Notes: a model not told the origin generated them from the letters alone. Counted from the first letter of the stretch, positions 10,240-21,149 are shown. The stretch: 64,000 nucleotides of DNA from Diphasiastrum complanatum (GCA_029204225.1 CM055111.1:21975805-22039804); one strand, 5' to 3'. Numbers and translations: made by a program.

Positions 10240-11440
10240 TCAATAAACACTTTTTGAAAGTGTGGAAAAGTTGGTAGTCAAGTTTGGGAGAGATTCAAAT
10301 TTGAACTCTGGGTACATTGAATCTAGTCCCAAAAATAGTAGGGTTTACATTTTGGAGGGAAAGCCAAGTGGCCAAATAGGGTTTGGACACTCTATAAAGG
10401 ATGTAACTCATGGAGAGACACATATTCTCTCTTCTCCCTCTCATTTCATCATTATACATGGTTCTCTTTGGGTTCTACTACTCATTGGTGCACTCTCATG
10501 TTATCTTGCAATTCTATGTGTAGAATGATCATTTATTGCTATTTTCGTTTTCACACATGTTAAATACAATAGGGTACTATAATTACAGTAGGGTACTGTA
10601 ATTGTATGGGCAAAAACTATATTTTATGTTTTGGTTCATGTTTGATCAGTATCTCTTAGACTTTGCATCTCATTTTGTATGTAGATGCTGATTTTTCTAC
10701 ATTGGCAGGATTGTTGGTTTATTGCAACCAAAGATCAGGGACATGGATTGTATCTTGAATGATCTGAAATCCTTGACATATTCTACACACACGATTTCAA
10801 GATATCACCAAAATAGTGCACCAATGGATAGATGAACCCAAGAGAACTCATGTATAAGCATGAAATGAGATGAGAGAGAGAGAGAGAGAGAGAGAGAGTA
10901 CTTCTCTTCCCACATGTGTATAGCTATATATAACAGGTCCATGCCTCATTAATGATCTTGGTTTTCCTCCATATCAAAAACGCTACAATTAATGTGGACT
11001 AGATTCAATGTCTCCGACATTCAAATTTGAATCTACAAAACTTGAGCTCCTACATTTTTCCTCACTTTCTAAAAGTGGTAATTCAAAAACATTTGAACTA
11101 AAATAACTTTGAAATGACTCTCTCTAAGTCTAATATGTAAATTGGCCTCAATTGCCAAATAAACAAATATGACCAAAATAGCAAACTAGTTGACAATTTC
11201 TCACATAATCCGCTAAGGAGGTCTATTAGGTGTTTTACAGTAGTATGTAACCAGAGTTGTGAAAAAACATGCAAAAGGAGACAAGTGTCGGAGAGAGAGA
11301 GAGAGAAACTGGCAATGAAAGCACCAAAATAAAAAATGGAATTGGGCGAGTTTCTACAAGCCTTATATAAGCCCCAAGCCTCTCTATTCATGTGCCCATG
11401 CAAATCTAAAACTCCCTAAAAGTGCTTTCCATTTTAATTA
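10240..11440. repeat. Head-to-head pair of LTR-like remnants (L1, outer end)
   Basis: 10240-10740 (plus) and 10741-11440 (minus) are diverged inverted copies of one LTR-like sequence meeting at about 10741. Shared landmarks include 'actagattcaatgt', 'ttcaaatttgaatct', 'gtgcaccaat' and 'atgaaatgaga'. The minus-strand copy has TATA-like 'gcttatataaggc' near 11370 and 'ttatatatagct' near 10925, an LTR-like start 'tgtgagaaattgtcaactag' near 11205, and a (GA)n tract at 10872-10898. No protein gene is present. Confidence 0.65.
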
Positions 11441-11679
11441 ATACTCTACACATGCATTGGCAATCCTAAACCATATACTAGCTACAATAATTGTGTTTGG
11501 GCCCTCACAAGGTTATTAATTACATTACTAGCCTCTTCCATAATAATGTGGCATAACCAATAATATCATGCTAGAGTACCATGTATGCAAGTCTAGGATT
11601 ATACCAAATCCTATATATAGGACATGGATGTAACACTTTTTGATAAGAAGACAAGCATCAAGCATTGAAGATCTTTGGT
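11441..11679. other. Non-coding link (L1)
   Basis: Short AT-rich sequence between LTR-like debris and a Copia integrase scrap; nothing recognised. A small palindrome-like 'cctatatatagg' lies at about 11612. Confidence 0.3.
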
Positions 11680-12075
11680 AGTACTTGCTATGTCAACTCA
11701 ATCCTTTAAGGGGAATTTTTTTGGCTATAGTGAAGTAAGAAAAGCTTATAAATTTTAAATTCCTAATTCAAAGAAAGTTCACATTTCTATGGATGTTATC
11801 TTTGAAGAGAAAAATGGGGATAAGCTTGATGTTGTTGATGCTGATGAATCTAATATTTCTGATGGTGATGAAGATGGTTTTTTGGATGGTGGTTTTTGAG
11901 ATGCCAATTCAAGTCCTAAGAATATCCTCAAGGCAAATGACAAAGCCATCAAGGCTTACATATGATGAAAAGGGTACGCAAGTTGTGGAAGGTACAAATT
12001 TTATTTTTTCACATATTTTGGCACATCTTCTTGTGTAGATGATGGTATGCAAATGGATGGTTGTCTTCATGAAAT
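11680..12075 (+). pseudogene. Copia integrase C-terminal scrap (L1)
   Basis: Fragments 'FGSTCYVN', 'FFGYSEVRKAYKF', 'IPNSKKVHISMDVIFEEKNG' and an acidic linker rich in D and E match the integrase C-terminal region at 14090-14400 in a diverged form. In L1 a stop interrupts 'YKF' where L2 reads through. Related to, but clearly older than, the other Copia pieces in the arm. Confidence 0.75.
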
Positions 12076-12524
12076 GGATGTTCATTCGAATGACATTTAG
12101 ACTAATGAACTTTGAAAAGTCAATCTCTAAGTCTAAAAACAAAGTTGGCCTCAATATGCCAAATATGAAAATATAGTAAATATGATGAAACTAGTTGATT
12201 CTTTCACACTTTACATGAAGTGAAATATGAAGAAGGCTTGCAAGTATTTGCTGATCACTCACATTTATTACTTGATTGCTACTATTTTTCAGAGATATCG
12301 AAGGTGGAAGCATGGAGGAATTATAACATTTTCATTTTATTTTGTTCTTCATGTACTAGTTTCATCTTTATATTCGGATGTAAAAAATAGTGAAGCATCC
12401 AACATGGACACTATTATCTATATCAATTATGAATGTTTCTATTTTGAACATTACAAAAGCATTGAGAGGAGGTCTTTTCTAAGAATGGAGATCATTCTTG
12501 AAAAGTTGTGTGGTAAAACTAGTT
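12076..12524 (+). repeat. 3' untranslated Copia sequence and LTR-start scrap (L1)
   Basis: 12080-12215 contains the LTR-start block ('tgtgaaagaatcaactag' on the minus strand). 12230-12520 resembles 15040-15250: both carry 'ggaagcatgg.ggaat', 'gttcttcatgt.ctagt' and 'agtgaagcatccaa.atgga'. This appears to be the non-coding 3' part of a related element family, leading into the polypurine tract below. Confidence 0.5.
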
Positions 12525-13066
12525 GAAGAGGGAGTGTGAAAAATGTCATCTATTTTAGTTGGTTTAATTTGGCAACTTGGAGGGCAAAGGTAGAAGTAAA
12601 CTTAGACGAACATTTTTTTACGTAAATAATTCTTAAAAATAGTAATGTTGCTATTTTTGAAAATTATTTGATAAGTCAAGCTCGGATTTGGACCAAATGA
12701 CTTTTCGTAACTAGATACATTGAAACTAGTCACTTGATTAACTAGGTTTTTGGTAAGTACTTGGAAGGTACTACTAATAATTGGCAAGTGGCCAAATGAC
12801 ATATTTTCTGCAATATATAGTTGTACGAGTGTGGAGAAAGCAATCAAGTTTTTTCTTGATGTTTGGAGAACTTTCTTTTTCTATCATATCATCTTCTTCT
12901 ATCTCTTCTCTCTTTACATTGGTGATTCTAGTGTGTAGAAGGCATCTAAGCTTGTATGTCATGATTCCACACATGTAAAGATTGTTGTATAGTGTGAGAA
13001 ATTGCCAAAAATTGGAAAATCTAGCTTGATCAAAACTTACCATGTAAATTGTACATAGGAAACACA
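12525..13066 (+). repeat. Polypurine tract and Copia 3' LTR (L1)
   Basis: A purine run 'gaagagggag' (12525-12534) is followed at once by 'tgtgaaaaatgtc', the classic polypurine tract to LTR (TG) junction. The LTR probably ends with CA at about 13066 ('ggaaacaca'), giving about 530 bp. What follows is the inside of another Copia element, so this LTR is nested in it or is the scar of a recombined element. Its right limit is uncertain by some 20 bp. Confidence 0.6.
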
Positions 13067-14720
13067 GTTTCATCATCTCCCTAGGTCGAAGTGGACGAAG
13101 GCGCATTTATGGTTTAAAGATCAAAGCGCATTTTTGGATAATTCATGGTTCTGAATTCTGGAGCAACTCAACACATGACCAATCAATGTGAGTTTTTCAA
13201 CTCCTACATGCCTTGCAGCACGAAGAAATTTGTTCATCTTGGTGACAATAGTACTCACAACTGTAAGATGCAATTTCAGCATGATCAAATTAAACTACTT
13301 GTATGATTAAAAGGAAGGATGTCTTGATTGCAAAAGGTAAAAGACAAGGGAAGTTATTTAAACTAGATGCTTGTGTTATTGCTAACCAAGTTGGATGTGT
13401 TGCAAGTGAGCAACTACCTATTCAAGAAGTTTGGCATAAGAGGATGGGGCACCTCAACTTCAAGTCATTGGAGGAAATGGCTAGCCTAGCAAGTTGTGAT
13501 TGGTCTTCCAAGTTCCTTAACTAGCATCAAGCATGTTTGTGAGTCTTGTGCTTTTACAAAGTCACGTAGACTACCTTATAATAGATCTATAAAGACTTTT
13601 CAAGTTGTACATTCAGATATTCAGGGAATTACTACAAGTAGCAATAGTGGAGATAAGATGTATGTAACTTTCATTGATGATTTTAGTATATTTTATTGGA
13701 TCTATCTACTAAAGAGCAAAGATGAAGTGTATGATGTCTTTGTCAAGTTCAAGAATGCAAGAGAGAACCAATTCTCTACAAAGATTAAGTGCCAATGGTG
13801 GTGAGTATATCTCAACCAAGTTCAAGGCCTTTTGTGATGAGCATGTGATCAAGAGGGAGTACACAAGACTCCAAGGAGACCACAACAAAATGGAGTGGCC
13901 GAGAGGAAGAATAGAACTTTATGTGAAAGCGCCAAAGCCATGAGGTTAGCAGCTAATATTCCAAAACCATTTTGGGATCAAGCTTCCTTGTGTGCTGACT
14001 TTATATGCAATAGGTGGCCGAGTGCTATATTGGATGGAAGAACACCTTTTAAGATGCTATTCAAGAAAAGGCCGAGTGTCAAGGTTTTTAGAACTTTTGG
14101 ATGCACTTGCTATGTCAGTATAGCTCTTGATGATAGGACAAAGGAGGATCCATCTTCAAGGAAATGTATATTTGCTAGATATAGTGAGGTGACTAAAGCC
14201 TATAAGGTTTACATTCCTAGTACTAATAAGGTGATTATTGGAAGAGATGTCATTTTTTATGAGGGGAACATTCCAAAGGTGTCTTCAAGTAATGATGTTG
14301 TGGATGGATCTAACATTCTCGATGGTGATGACATGGATACTACTTTAGATGGTGATGATGAAGGACCTTCATCAAGTCAAAAGCCAAGGAGGACATCAAG
14401 GCAAAGGCAAACACCTTCAAGGCTCACATATGATGTGAAGGGTAAGCAAGTGGAAGTGACTCATTTTGCTTTTCTCACATGTTTTGATGATTCTTCTTGT
14501 GTAGATGATGCTATGCAAGTGGATGGACATTTTTATGATTTTACATCAAGTAATGAATCTGGAAAACAAAGTTTGTTCAATGACTTTGATGGTCAAGTTG
14601 ATGATCAAGAGGTTGATCTCAAAGGGCTTCAACAAGACAAAAGGTAAGGTGGCAATTTGGAGCTGTCAAGAGCATCAAAGGAGAGTCAATTGGCAAAGAT
14701 GTTTTGGATCTATTTCCGCA
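13067..14720 (+). pseudogene. Copia protease-integrase segment without RT (L1)
   Basis: Order: protease remnant with SGATQHMT (about 13158; the Asp is Asn in the readable copies), GAG-pre-integrase zinc region 'VWHKRMGHLNFKSLEEMA' and 'CESCAFTKS' (13430-13560), integrase core 'VVHSDIQG' and 'FIDDFS' (13605-13690), 'SANGGEYISTKFKAFCDEH' (13788-13845), 'AERKNRTL' (13896), then 'FGCTCYVSIALDDRTK'. The second catalytic Asp (normally S-D-N-G-G) is Ala here and in all three other arms. Frame breaks occur at about 13150, 13510, 13790 and 13900. After the acidic linker the sequence goes straight into 3' non-coding DNA; no RT or RNase H follows. Confidence 0.9.
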
Positions 14721-15360
14721 GGTATTTTAAGACTCTCAAGTAAGTTCAAAGGAGCATCAATCAAGTGTTGTTCAAGTTTACTTTGCTTGTTCTATCTCAT
14801 GTATGAGGAATTTCATGTGAATGTGTGCAAATTGTCAAGATATGGTGAAACTAGCTACATTGTTTTGCATCATACTGATGTTAAAGTTGTACTAGAAATC
14901 TTGGCTGGCTTTGCTGATGGAAATGAAACTTTTGTATCACTCATTCATGATCAAGTCATCAAGTGATGATGACATCTTTTGGCAAGATGGAGATGGAGGT
15001 GCATTCATGGAGTTTTATGGTGGAGACATATCAAGAAAGGACAAAGATGGAGGAGACAAGCAAGCAAGTGGTCATCACAGACATTTATTGTTTGGTTGCT
15101 ATTAGTTTCCAAAGAGTTCAGAGTTGGAAGCATGGTGGAATCATTTCATTTCAATTCTATTTGGTTCTTCATGTTCTAGTTATATCTTGATGTACAAAAT
15201 TGATGTAAGAAATAGTGAAGCATCCAATATGGACACTATTCTCCTGTTTGATCAAGTTCTTATTAAGTTTGCATCTCTTTCATTAAGTAGATGTTGATTT
15301 TCTACATTGCCAATGGTGTAAATTGTGTTGTCTTCCATAACCAAAGAACAAGAGATTAGG
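14721..15360 (+). repeat. 3' region of the RT-less Copia and LTR-like tail (L1)
   Basis: Non-coding in appearance, although several overlapping 60-75 codon frames are open. 15250-15360 ('gtagatgttgattttctacattg...ccaaagaacaag') is a diverged version of 10680-10735, so it is LTR-tail-like. L1 shares most indels with R1; L2 lacks part of this region. Confidence 0.5.
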
Positions 15361-16760
15361 TTGGATTTTAATGATTCATATTTCTTCACAGATTAATCAA
15401 TATCTTTTGAAGTTGTCCATGAAGTTAGAGCAAAGACTTTAGAGAACTGAGGGTGTAGGAAGGCCTGAAAAGACTAAAAATTGTTTTTTGAAAGGGTTCT
15501 TGGGGGATTTATGGCTATAAATCCACAAGAGAATCATGCATGAAGTTAATCCATTTTTATTTATACTCCTCCTGGCCATCCCAACAAGCTATCAGGCCTG
15601 TAAATTGGTGATCAGAGGCTTGTGTTCCGTCTCTATGAAGTTTATTGCTAAAGCACCCTCCCACAAGTTGAAAAATCTTCATTCTCAGCCCATACTACAT
15701 CCCTTGACTTGAGTGAAGGCTTCACTGAAGTCTAATAAACTTTTTAAGACTGTTGGTAATGTCTCTTTGGGTGCTAGGTTGGTATTTGGTTGATTCTGCA
15801 TGAAACCTCTCTTTGAAAGTGCGTCCTACTACATATTTTATGTGGCTCTGTAAGCTGAGGTCGTAGGTGACATGTCAAGCTTCTCAGTCACTTGGTCTCT
15901 CTTTGTATTGTGATTTATAGGTTCATTGTAGCTCAAGTTATGTCTGTTTGAAATTTTGGCAATTTTGTGAGTAAAATTTTAAAAAAGCGTAAATATTCTT
16001 ATTGCATGTTTGTATTTTTCCTAATTTTATGTACTATACTTGTGGAAATTTTTTGCATGGTGATTTTGCTGAAGTTTTTGTGAAAAATAGCCTATTTTGG
16101 CAAATCTAGCCATGTAGAACTTTGCAAATATTGTGTATAATTGGGTTCCACACATGGAAGGCCAAGATGCCACGTGGAAACCCACTCCTAATGTAGGTTA
16201 AGTCAATTCAAGAGAGTTGGTCACGTCTATTTGGTGGTCATCCCTACTTTATAGGACCTACACCTAAGTCTAAGGTGAAAATTTGACCAACTAGCTACCT
16301 ACCAAGCATAAGTCTAGGATCTAGGTTTCATTTTAGGGCAAGAAGGGTGAGTTAACTTCCTTATTACATGCTGGAAATCCACCTAACTTCAAGAAGGAAG
16401 TCGAATTTGCTATGTATTCCAAGCTCCCATAGTGAGAAGATAGAATATTTTTGGAGCTCATTGGCAATCTCAAGCTAGTTCACTATGTACATTGAGTTTT
16501 TGTGATCCAAATGAAACCAGATCAATTTCTACTTGTTTCTCAGGTTGAAGGCCGTACTACAGCCTGTAGTACACATGTGTGGGACCGTATTTCCATGTTG
16601 ATCAATGCTTTTGATTGTTAATGCTTGTTGTTTGTCAAATTGCCAATCTAGATCAACTTTTCTGTGTCTAGTTTTTTGATAGATTGTTAAGCAAGCATCC
16701 AAACACTCTTGTGGATCTTTTGTAGATCCATTTATGGTCCTAAAGTATAGTACTTTCACA
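15361..16760 (+). repeat. Probable 5' LTR region of a gag-bearing Copia (L1)
   Basis: No coding sequence recognised. The right end, '...tactttcaca', is the LTR terminus because a tRNA-Met-type primer binding site follows immediately. The left end of the LTR cannot be fixed by eye. An open minus-strand frame at 16529-16759 lies entirely in the LTR and is not a gene. Confidence 0.5.
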
Positions 16761-16773
16761 TGGTATCAGAGGC
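16761..16773 (+). other. Copia primer binding site, initiator tRNA-Met type (L1)
   Basis: 'tggtatcagaggc' directly follows the LTR CA end and matches the TGGTATCAGAGC primer site typical of plant Copia elements. Confidence 0.8.
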
Positions 16774-17544
16774 AAGTACAAGAGCATAAGCCATTTATCA
16801 AAAGCAAATCCATTTTTAGCAAGTTTTGGTGCTAAAAACTAGTATTGAGAGGGCAAGCTAGAATTTTGATTTTGGTGAGGAGATTTGATCCCAAAATTGG
16901 TAGGGGTCCAAATCTGTACTGTCCACGTGTGGGCACGTCTAAACCTGCATTTAATGCATGGTAATCATTTGATCCACAGAAATTCAATTTGTGAGCTTTT
17001 GATGTAATTTTTGGTGGAAATCTTAAGATAAGCTACCAAGATTGAGTGCCATTGATTAGATTTGACTTAGGGTCATGAGATCTAATTAATCTAGGCTGAA
17101 GTCAGGTCCTCTAAACTTGTTTTACAGGTCTTGAAAGTACACTAAAAAGTGTGAGGGAGAGTTAGTCATGTTATTGTCCAAAAATAGCCAAAATTGGCAA
17201 GATCACGTCATCTTATCTTCATTCCAACTTTGTGAGGGAGTGCTAGAACTGATATTATAAGTCCATTTGTTGGATTAGGAATCTAATTTGAGTGAGACAC
17301 TACAAGAAAGAGACCTTAGTGAGCTTCTAGAGACAATCAAATCCATTTCTTGGCAAGATTTGATTGAAAAGAGTTTTCACTTCATCTTATTTTCATTTCG
17401 GCTTTGTGAGGGAGTGATAGAAATGTGATTATAAGTCCATTTGTTGGATTAGAAAACAAATTTGAGTGAAACATTTCAAGTGTGAGACCTTTGTGAGTTT
17501 CAAGTCAATCAAATCTATTTCTTGTTTTAGAAGTCACTAGTAAG
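16774..17544 (+). repeat. Copia leader with a diverged tandem duplication (L1)
   Basis: Untranslated leader between primer site and gag ATG. 17213-17395 and 17376-17540 are imperfect direct repeats: each has 'tcatcttat.ttcatt', 'ctttgtgagggagtg.tagaa', 'attataagtccatttgttggatt' and 'aatcaaatc.atttctt'. All four arms carry the duplication. Confidence 0.7.
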
Positions 17545-18536
17545 ATGGGATCTGCTGGAGCATACCTTCTAGAAGATAGTGAGAGATTGAATTCTACAAA
17601 TTATGTTGTTTGGAAGGTTAGGATGGAGTCACTTTTGGTGCTCCAATACCTTTATGAGTTCTTGATTGAAGATGAAGATGAACCTCTAGGTGCACATGAG
17701 TTAGCTAGATACAAGAAGAGATCTTGGCTTGCACTTATTTGTGTGAAGATGAATGATTTGTTGAGAGAAGTATTAGCATGTGTGCTAAAGAGGCTTGGGA
17801 GTCTTTAAAATCAATCTATGAATCTAGTAACACTTCGAGGATTCTAATGCCTAGGAATCAGATTCTGCAAAGCATGAGGAGAAGTGAGGAGAGTGCACAA
17901 GATTATGTACTCGAAAACAAGTCTCTAAATAGGGAGTTGGCTTCCATTGGAGAGAAGATTCATGATGGAGAGCTTGTACAAATTGTCCTGAATGGTCTAG
18001 GAGATGACTTTGCAAATTTGGTCCAAAGTTTTGCCATCCAAGACACTTTGCCAACTATAGAAAAACTTCATAGTGTATTAGTGGCTGAAGAGTGTAGGAT
18101 GCTCCATGCAAAATCTAGGATGAGTTCCTTGTCTTTGCAGGATGGTGATGAGAAAGCCAATTTCTCATTCAAGGGCAAAAAGAAGACCAATGGAAGAAGA
18201 AGCATCCAAAGGAGGCTAAAGAAGAGGATGATGCATCAAGCTCAAAGGACAAGTCAAAACAAAAATGCTTCTTTTGTGGAAAGAAGGGGCATTATGCATC
18301 CGAATGCTACAAGAGGCTAAGAGCAAAAGAGGAGGAGGACAAACAAGGGAACCTTACATATGAAGAGGATAAAGATGAGGAGATCTCATCTTTGATGGCA
18401 TCTATATCCACTCCAACAAGCAAAAGCAACTCAAAGGACACTTGGTGGATTGATAGTTGGGCTAGCTCCCATGCGACTTTCCAAAAGGACATTCTTAACC
18501 TTACTCAACAATGTAACATTTAGAAGAAAAGGAGTA
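17545..18536 (+). pseudogene. Copia gag, zinc knuckle and protease start (L1)
   Basis: Begins MGSAGAYLLEDSERLNSTNY, typical of the Copia gag N-terminus, then 'YVVWKVRMESLL'. A frame change at about 17790 leads into UBN2-type 'AKEAWESLKSIYESSNTSRI' and 'GDDFANLVQSFAIQDTLP'. The zinc knuckle CFFCGKKGHYASEC (CX2CX4HX4C) is at about 18265-18306, then 'DTWWIDSWASSH' where the protease catalytic DSG has become DSW; the other three arms keep DSG. A one-base loss near 18198 also breaks the frame just before the knuckle. Sequence stops after the protease start, at an inverted junction with another Copia. Confidence 0.9.
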
Positions 18537-19342
18537 TAACATAAGTCAACCAACCCCATATCCTAAATATTGAAACCCTTGCTCTATAAACCTAAACCCT
18601 TCACCCTACAACCCTTATCTTAGGGGGCAATTAATGATTAGAATATTGATGACCCACCTCCATTGAGGATTCAATTTGCAAAAGACTATTCGTTTGGAGT
18701 AGACGAGCTAGGACCTTCAATAGGAATAGACAACTTGAGAACTGGAAAGTTCAATAACTCGGAGAGTTTCATAGTTTGGCTATATGAGCTTTGCTCTTAC
18801 CTTTGAGGTCGATAAACTAATCTTCGATAAAGATGACATCTCGACTAGTGAATATCTTCGACTCGATAGAATCATACAGCTTATAAGCATTTTGTGAAGT
18901 AGTGTAGCTGATGAAAATAGATTCTATACTCTGGAACTCGAGCTTCTTTGTGAGATCATGCGGAATTTGCTCATAAGCGATACATCCAAGAACTCGTAAG
19001 TTTGATAATGATGGTTTGGAGCCTATCCAAACTTCATATGACATTTTGTATGAGAGACCTTTAGTAGGACATCTGTTCTGAATATAAGCTGCAGTGAAAA
19101 CAGCTTCAGCCCAGAAGGACTATGGCAATGTCGCATGCGCAAGCATACACTTGGCCTATTTGACTAAGGTTCTATTCTTTCTCTCAACAAGTCCATTTTA
19201 TTGAGGTGAATAGGAGGTAATGTATTGTTGCCCAATGCCATTGTTAAGGCAATACTCTTTGAGTTAGGGTAGAGATATATTCACCCCCGTTGTCGGACCT
19301 CATTGCTTTAATTCTTTTACCAATTTCATTTTTTACACGCTC
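18537..19342 (-). pseudogene. Copia integrase C-terminal part (L1, truncated)
   Basis: On the minus strand: 'RNRTLVK' style end of the integrase core near 19165, 'SFWAEAVFTAAYIQNRCPTK', 'YEVWIGSKPSLSNLRVLGCI' and 'LYDSIESKIFTSRDVIFIED' (18817-19044), then a non-coding tail to the junction at about 18537. The core with the catalytic residues would lie to the right but the arm is cut at 19342. This Copia family differs from the one in 13067-14720. Confidence 0.85.
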
Positions 19343-20559
19343 TAGAACCAAAGTTATATGTGAGCCTAGAACCAAAGTTTGATCTTTGCATGGGGTCTGA
19401 GTCATCTACAGAGCTCCCCCTCAATCCAAAATCATCATTACATGCAGCCATCCATGTATACATCATGTGCATCCATCAAGAATCATTCATAGGTGCTCTT
19501 GAAACTCACTGCCCCTGCAACCAACTAAGGAAGTACACAAGACTAGCAAAATCTTCCTTGTTGTCCTGTACATCCAGAATTTGCAAGAACATGAAGTGCT
19601 CTCACAACACAGATCACAGACACCCCTTCGATCCTCTATAGTCACTACCTTTTGCAACAATCACCTACAGACCCAAAAAAAATATTGTCCTTACTACAAG
19701 CAGCTCTATGCTTTCCACTACAACCTTCAATGTCATGCCAAATTGCAACCTCTTTCACGAATCACAGAGAACAAGCACTAAAATATCAAGCTCATTGCTT
19801 GGCCTTCAAGCAACTGACACTTGCTTCGTGACATTGCCTTCCAAGCTCCTCTTGCTTCGTCCTTCAAGAAATTGCTCGCTTCTCAACATCAATACAACCA
19901 CCATGGGGCTGCCACACCACGGACTTCAGTCATTAGCTTCCAAGTGCCTCTTGCTTGATCCTTCAAGCAAGAGGCGCTGGAAGGTTGAAACCCAATGCCA
20001 TCGACATTTGTTGCTTCCAAAGCTACACTCCAAGCTTCTCTAAATGCTTGGCCCTTCAAGCAACCAACACTTGCTTCATGACATTGCCCTCCAAGCTCCT
20101 CTTGCTTTGTCCTTCAAGCACATGCTCGCTTGGAGTTTGGCGACAAAAACCCTCATAATTCATTTCCACTTTATTATATTTAAGTCTACCTACTCTTTTC
20201 ACTTTCAAACCGTTCTTTCTCCTCAATTTCTTTTTCATACCCACCTTTACTTATTCAAAGGAAAACCACCATTGTTGTTGTCGTTGTTATCAAAGGTTGA
20301 ACTTGTTAAAGTTTCGGCAGTGCTCTCTGGTCAAACTTTATTAGTAACGCTCAAGCATTCCCTCATGTAATGTGAAATAAGATGCTCAAGCATTTGCATA
20401 TTGATTTCTCTCCCATCACCTTCGGGAGAGCGTTTTGTCATGTAATTCATAAGCCAATTAACCCAATCTGTAGTAGTATCCACTATACTATTTAATAATT
20501 AAGAAGATATCTACTTTGAAGTACAAATGTTACCTATGGGTTCAACTAAATAGATGCAC
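19343..20559. other. Spacer 1, non-coding, with dispersed 88-bp repeats
   Basis: Unique to palindrome 1. It starts with a 13-bp direct repeat ('tagaaccaaagtt' at 19342 and 19366). Two copies of an 88-bp sequence lie at 19794-19881 and 20043-20131 ('ccttcaagcaac..acacttgcttc' through 'tgctcgctt'), with a partial third at 19936-19970. At 20150-20190 'ttatatttaagtc' is TATA-like. No protein family recognised. Confidence 0.6.
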
Positions 20560-20739
20560 TTATACCTCCCTCTGAACATCCTTATGCAGCAATTTGGTAG
20601 TCTCTTCTCACTGTTGTTCGCACAGTTTCAAGCTCTTATCTACAGCCTCAACTTTAGATATTATTGCTTGCCCCATTTGGGTTTGTTGTTTATCTATTGA
20701 ATTGAATGAATTGTTGATATTGTGCTTAAACTCTTCTAC
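20560..20739 (-). pseudogene. Possible coiled-coil coding remnant in spacer 1
   Basis: The minus strand reads 'VEEFKHNINNSFNSIDKQQ', then 'QMGQAIISKVEAVDKSLKLC', a stop, and 'EETTKLLHKDVQREV'. The rich E/K/Q composition and spacing look like protein-coding, coiled-coil sequence rather than random AT-rich translation. I do not recognise a family. Upstream codons (20740-20870) may extend it in another frame. Confidence 0.3.
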
Positions 20740-21149
20740 ATTTTTATTTGTGGCTGGTTAAATTCGATCCCAAATATAATTTTCCATTTGTCCACAACTT
20801 GGATGAAGCTCTTCGTGATGGTTTTTTGAACATCTTGATAGACAGTTTTTTTGCAAAAAATGATTGATGTGCTAATGAGGAAGAAAAAATTGGCAGTCAC
20901 ATTGATTAGTGCATCGCAATGCACGAGTTCAGTGGCAATCAAGATCCATGAAGGTCTCGGTTGTGGAGGCCGAGTGTTGGTTCTCATAGCCTCAAAAGAC
21001 TATTTTGTAGCAAAAGGACCAAATATTAGAGTTTCGTTTGTAATGCCTCCTGGCGTAAATTCCATGGGCCTGGCATGTGAAGCTCAAAAGCTCGAAGCTC
21101 GAAGTCGAACAACTGACCCTCCCGGCTTGTCAGATCGATCATCGATGAT

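Larger units (their letters stand above)
1..19342. repeat. Giant repeat unit R-S-L, copy A (left part outside window)
   Basis: The stretch is repeated in the same orientation in copy B at an offset of about 30.9-31.3 kb, with the same order of fragments and only scattered substitutions and small indels. It contains the end of an R arm (1-501), the S core (502-10239) and the L1 arm (10240-19342). The right end is where homology to copy B stops, inside a minus-strand Copia integrase, so L1 is about 530 bp shorter than L2. The offset rises from 30934 to 31290 because copy A lacks about 355 bp around position 2343 that copy B retains. Confidence 0.93.

Noticed and set aside
14911-15190. Three overlapping 64-75 codon frames after the integrase as accessory genes
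   Set aside because: They overlap each other, show no domain, and the region matches the non-coding end at 12230-12520.
16529-16759. 76-codon minus-strand frame next to the primer binding site
   Set aside because: Lies wholly inside the Copia LTR end and includes its terminus; a chance frame.
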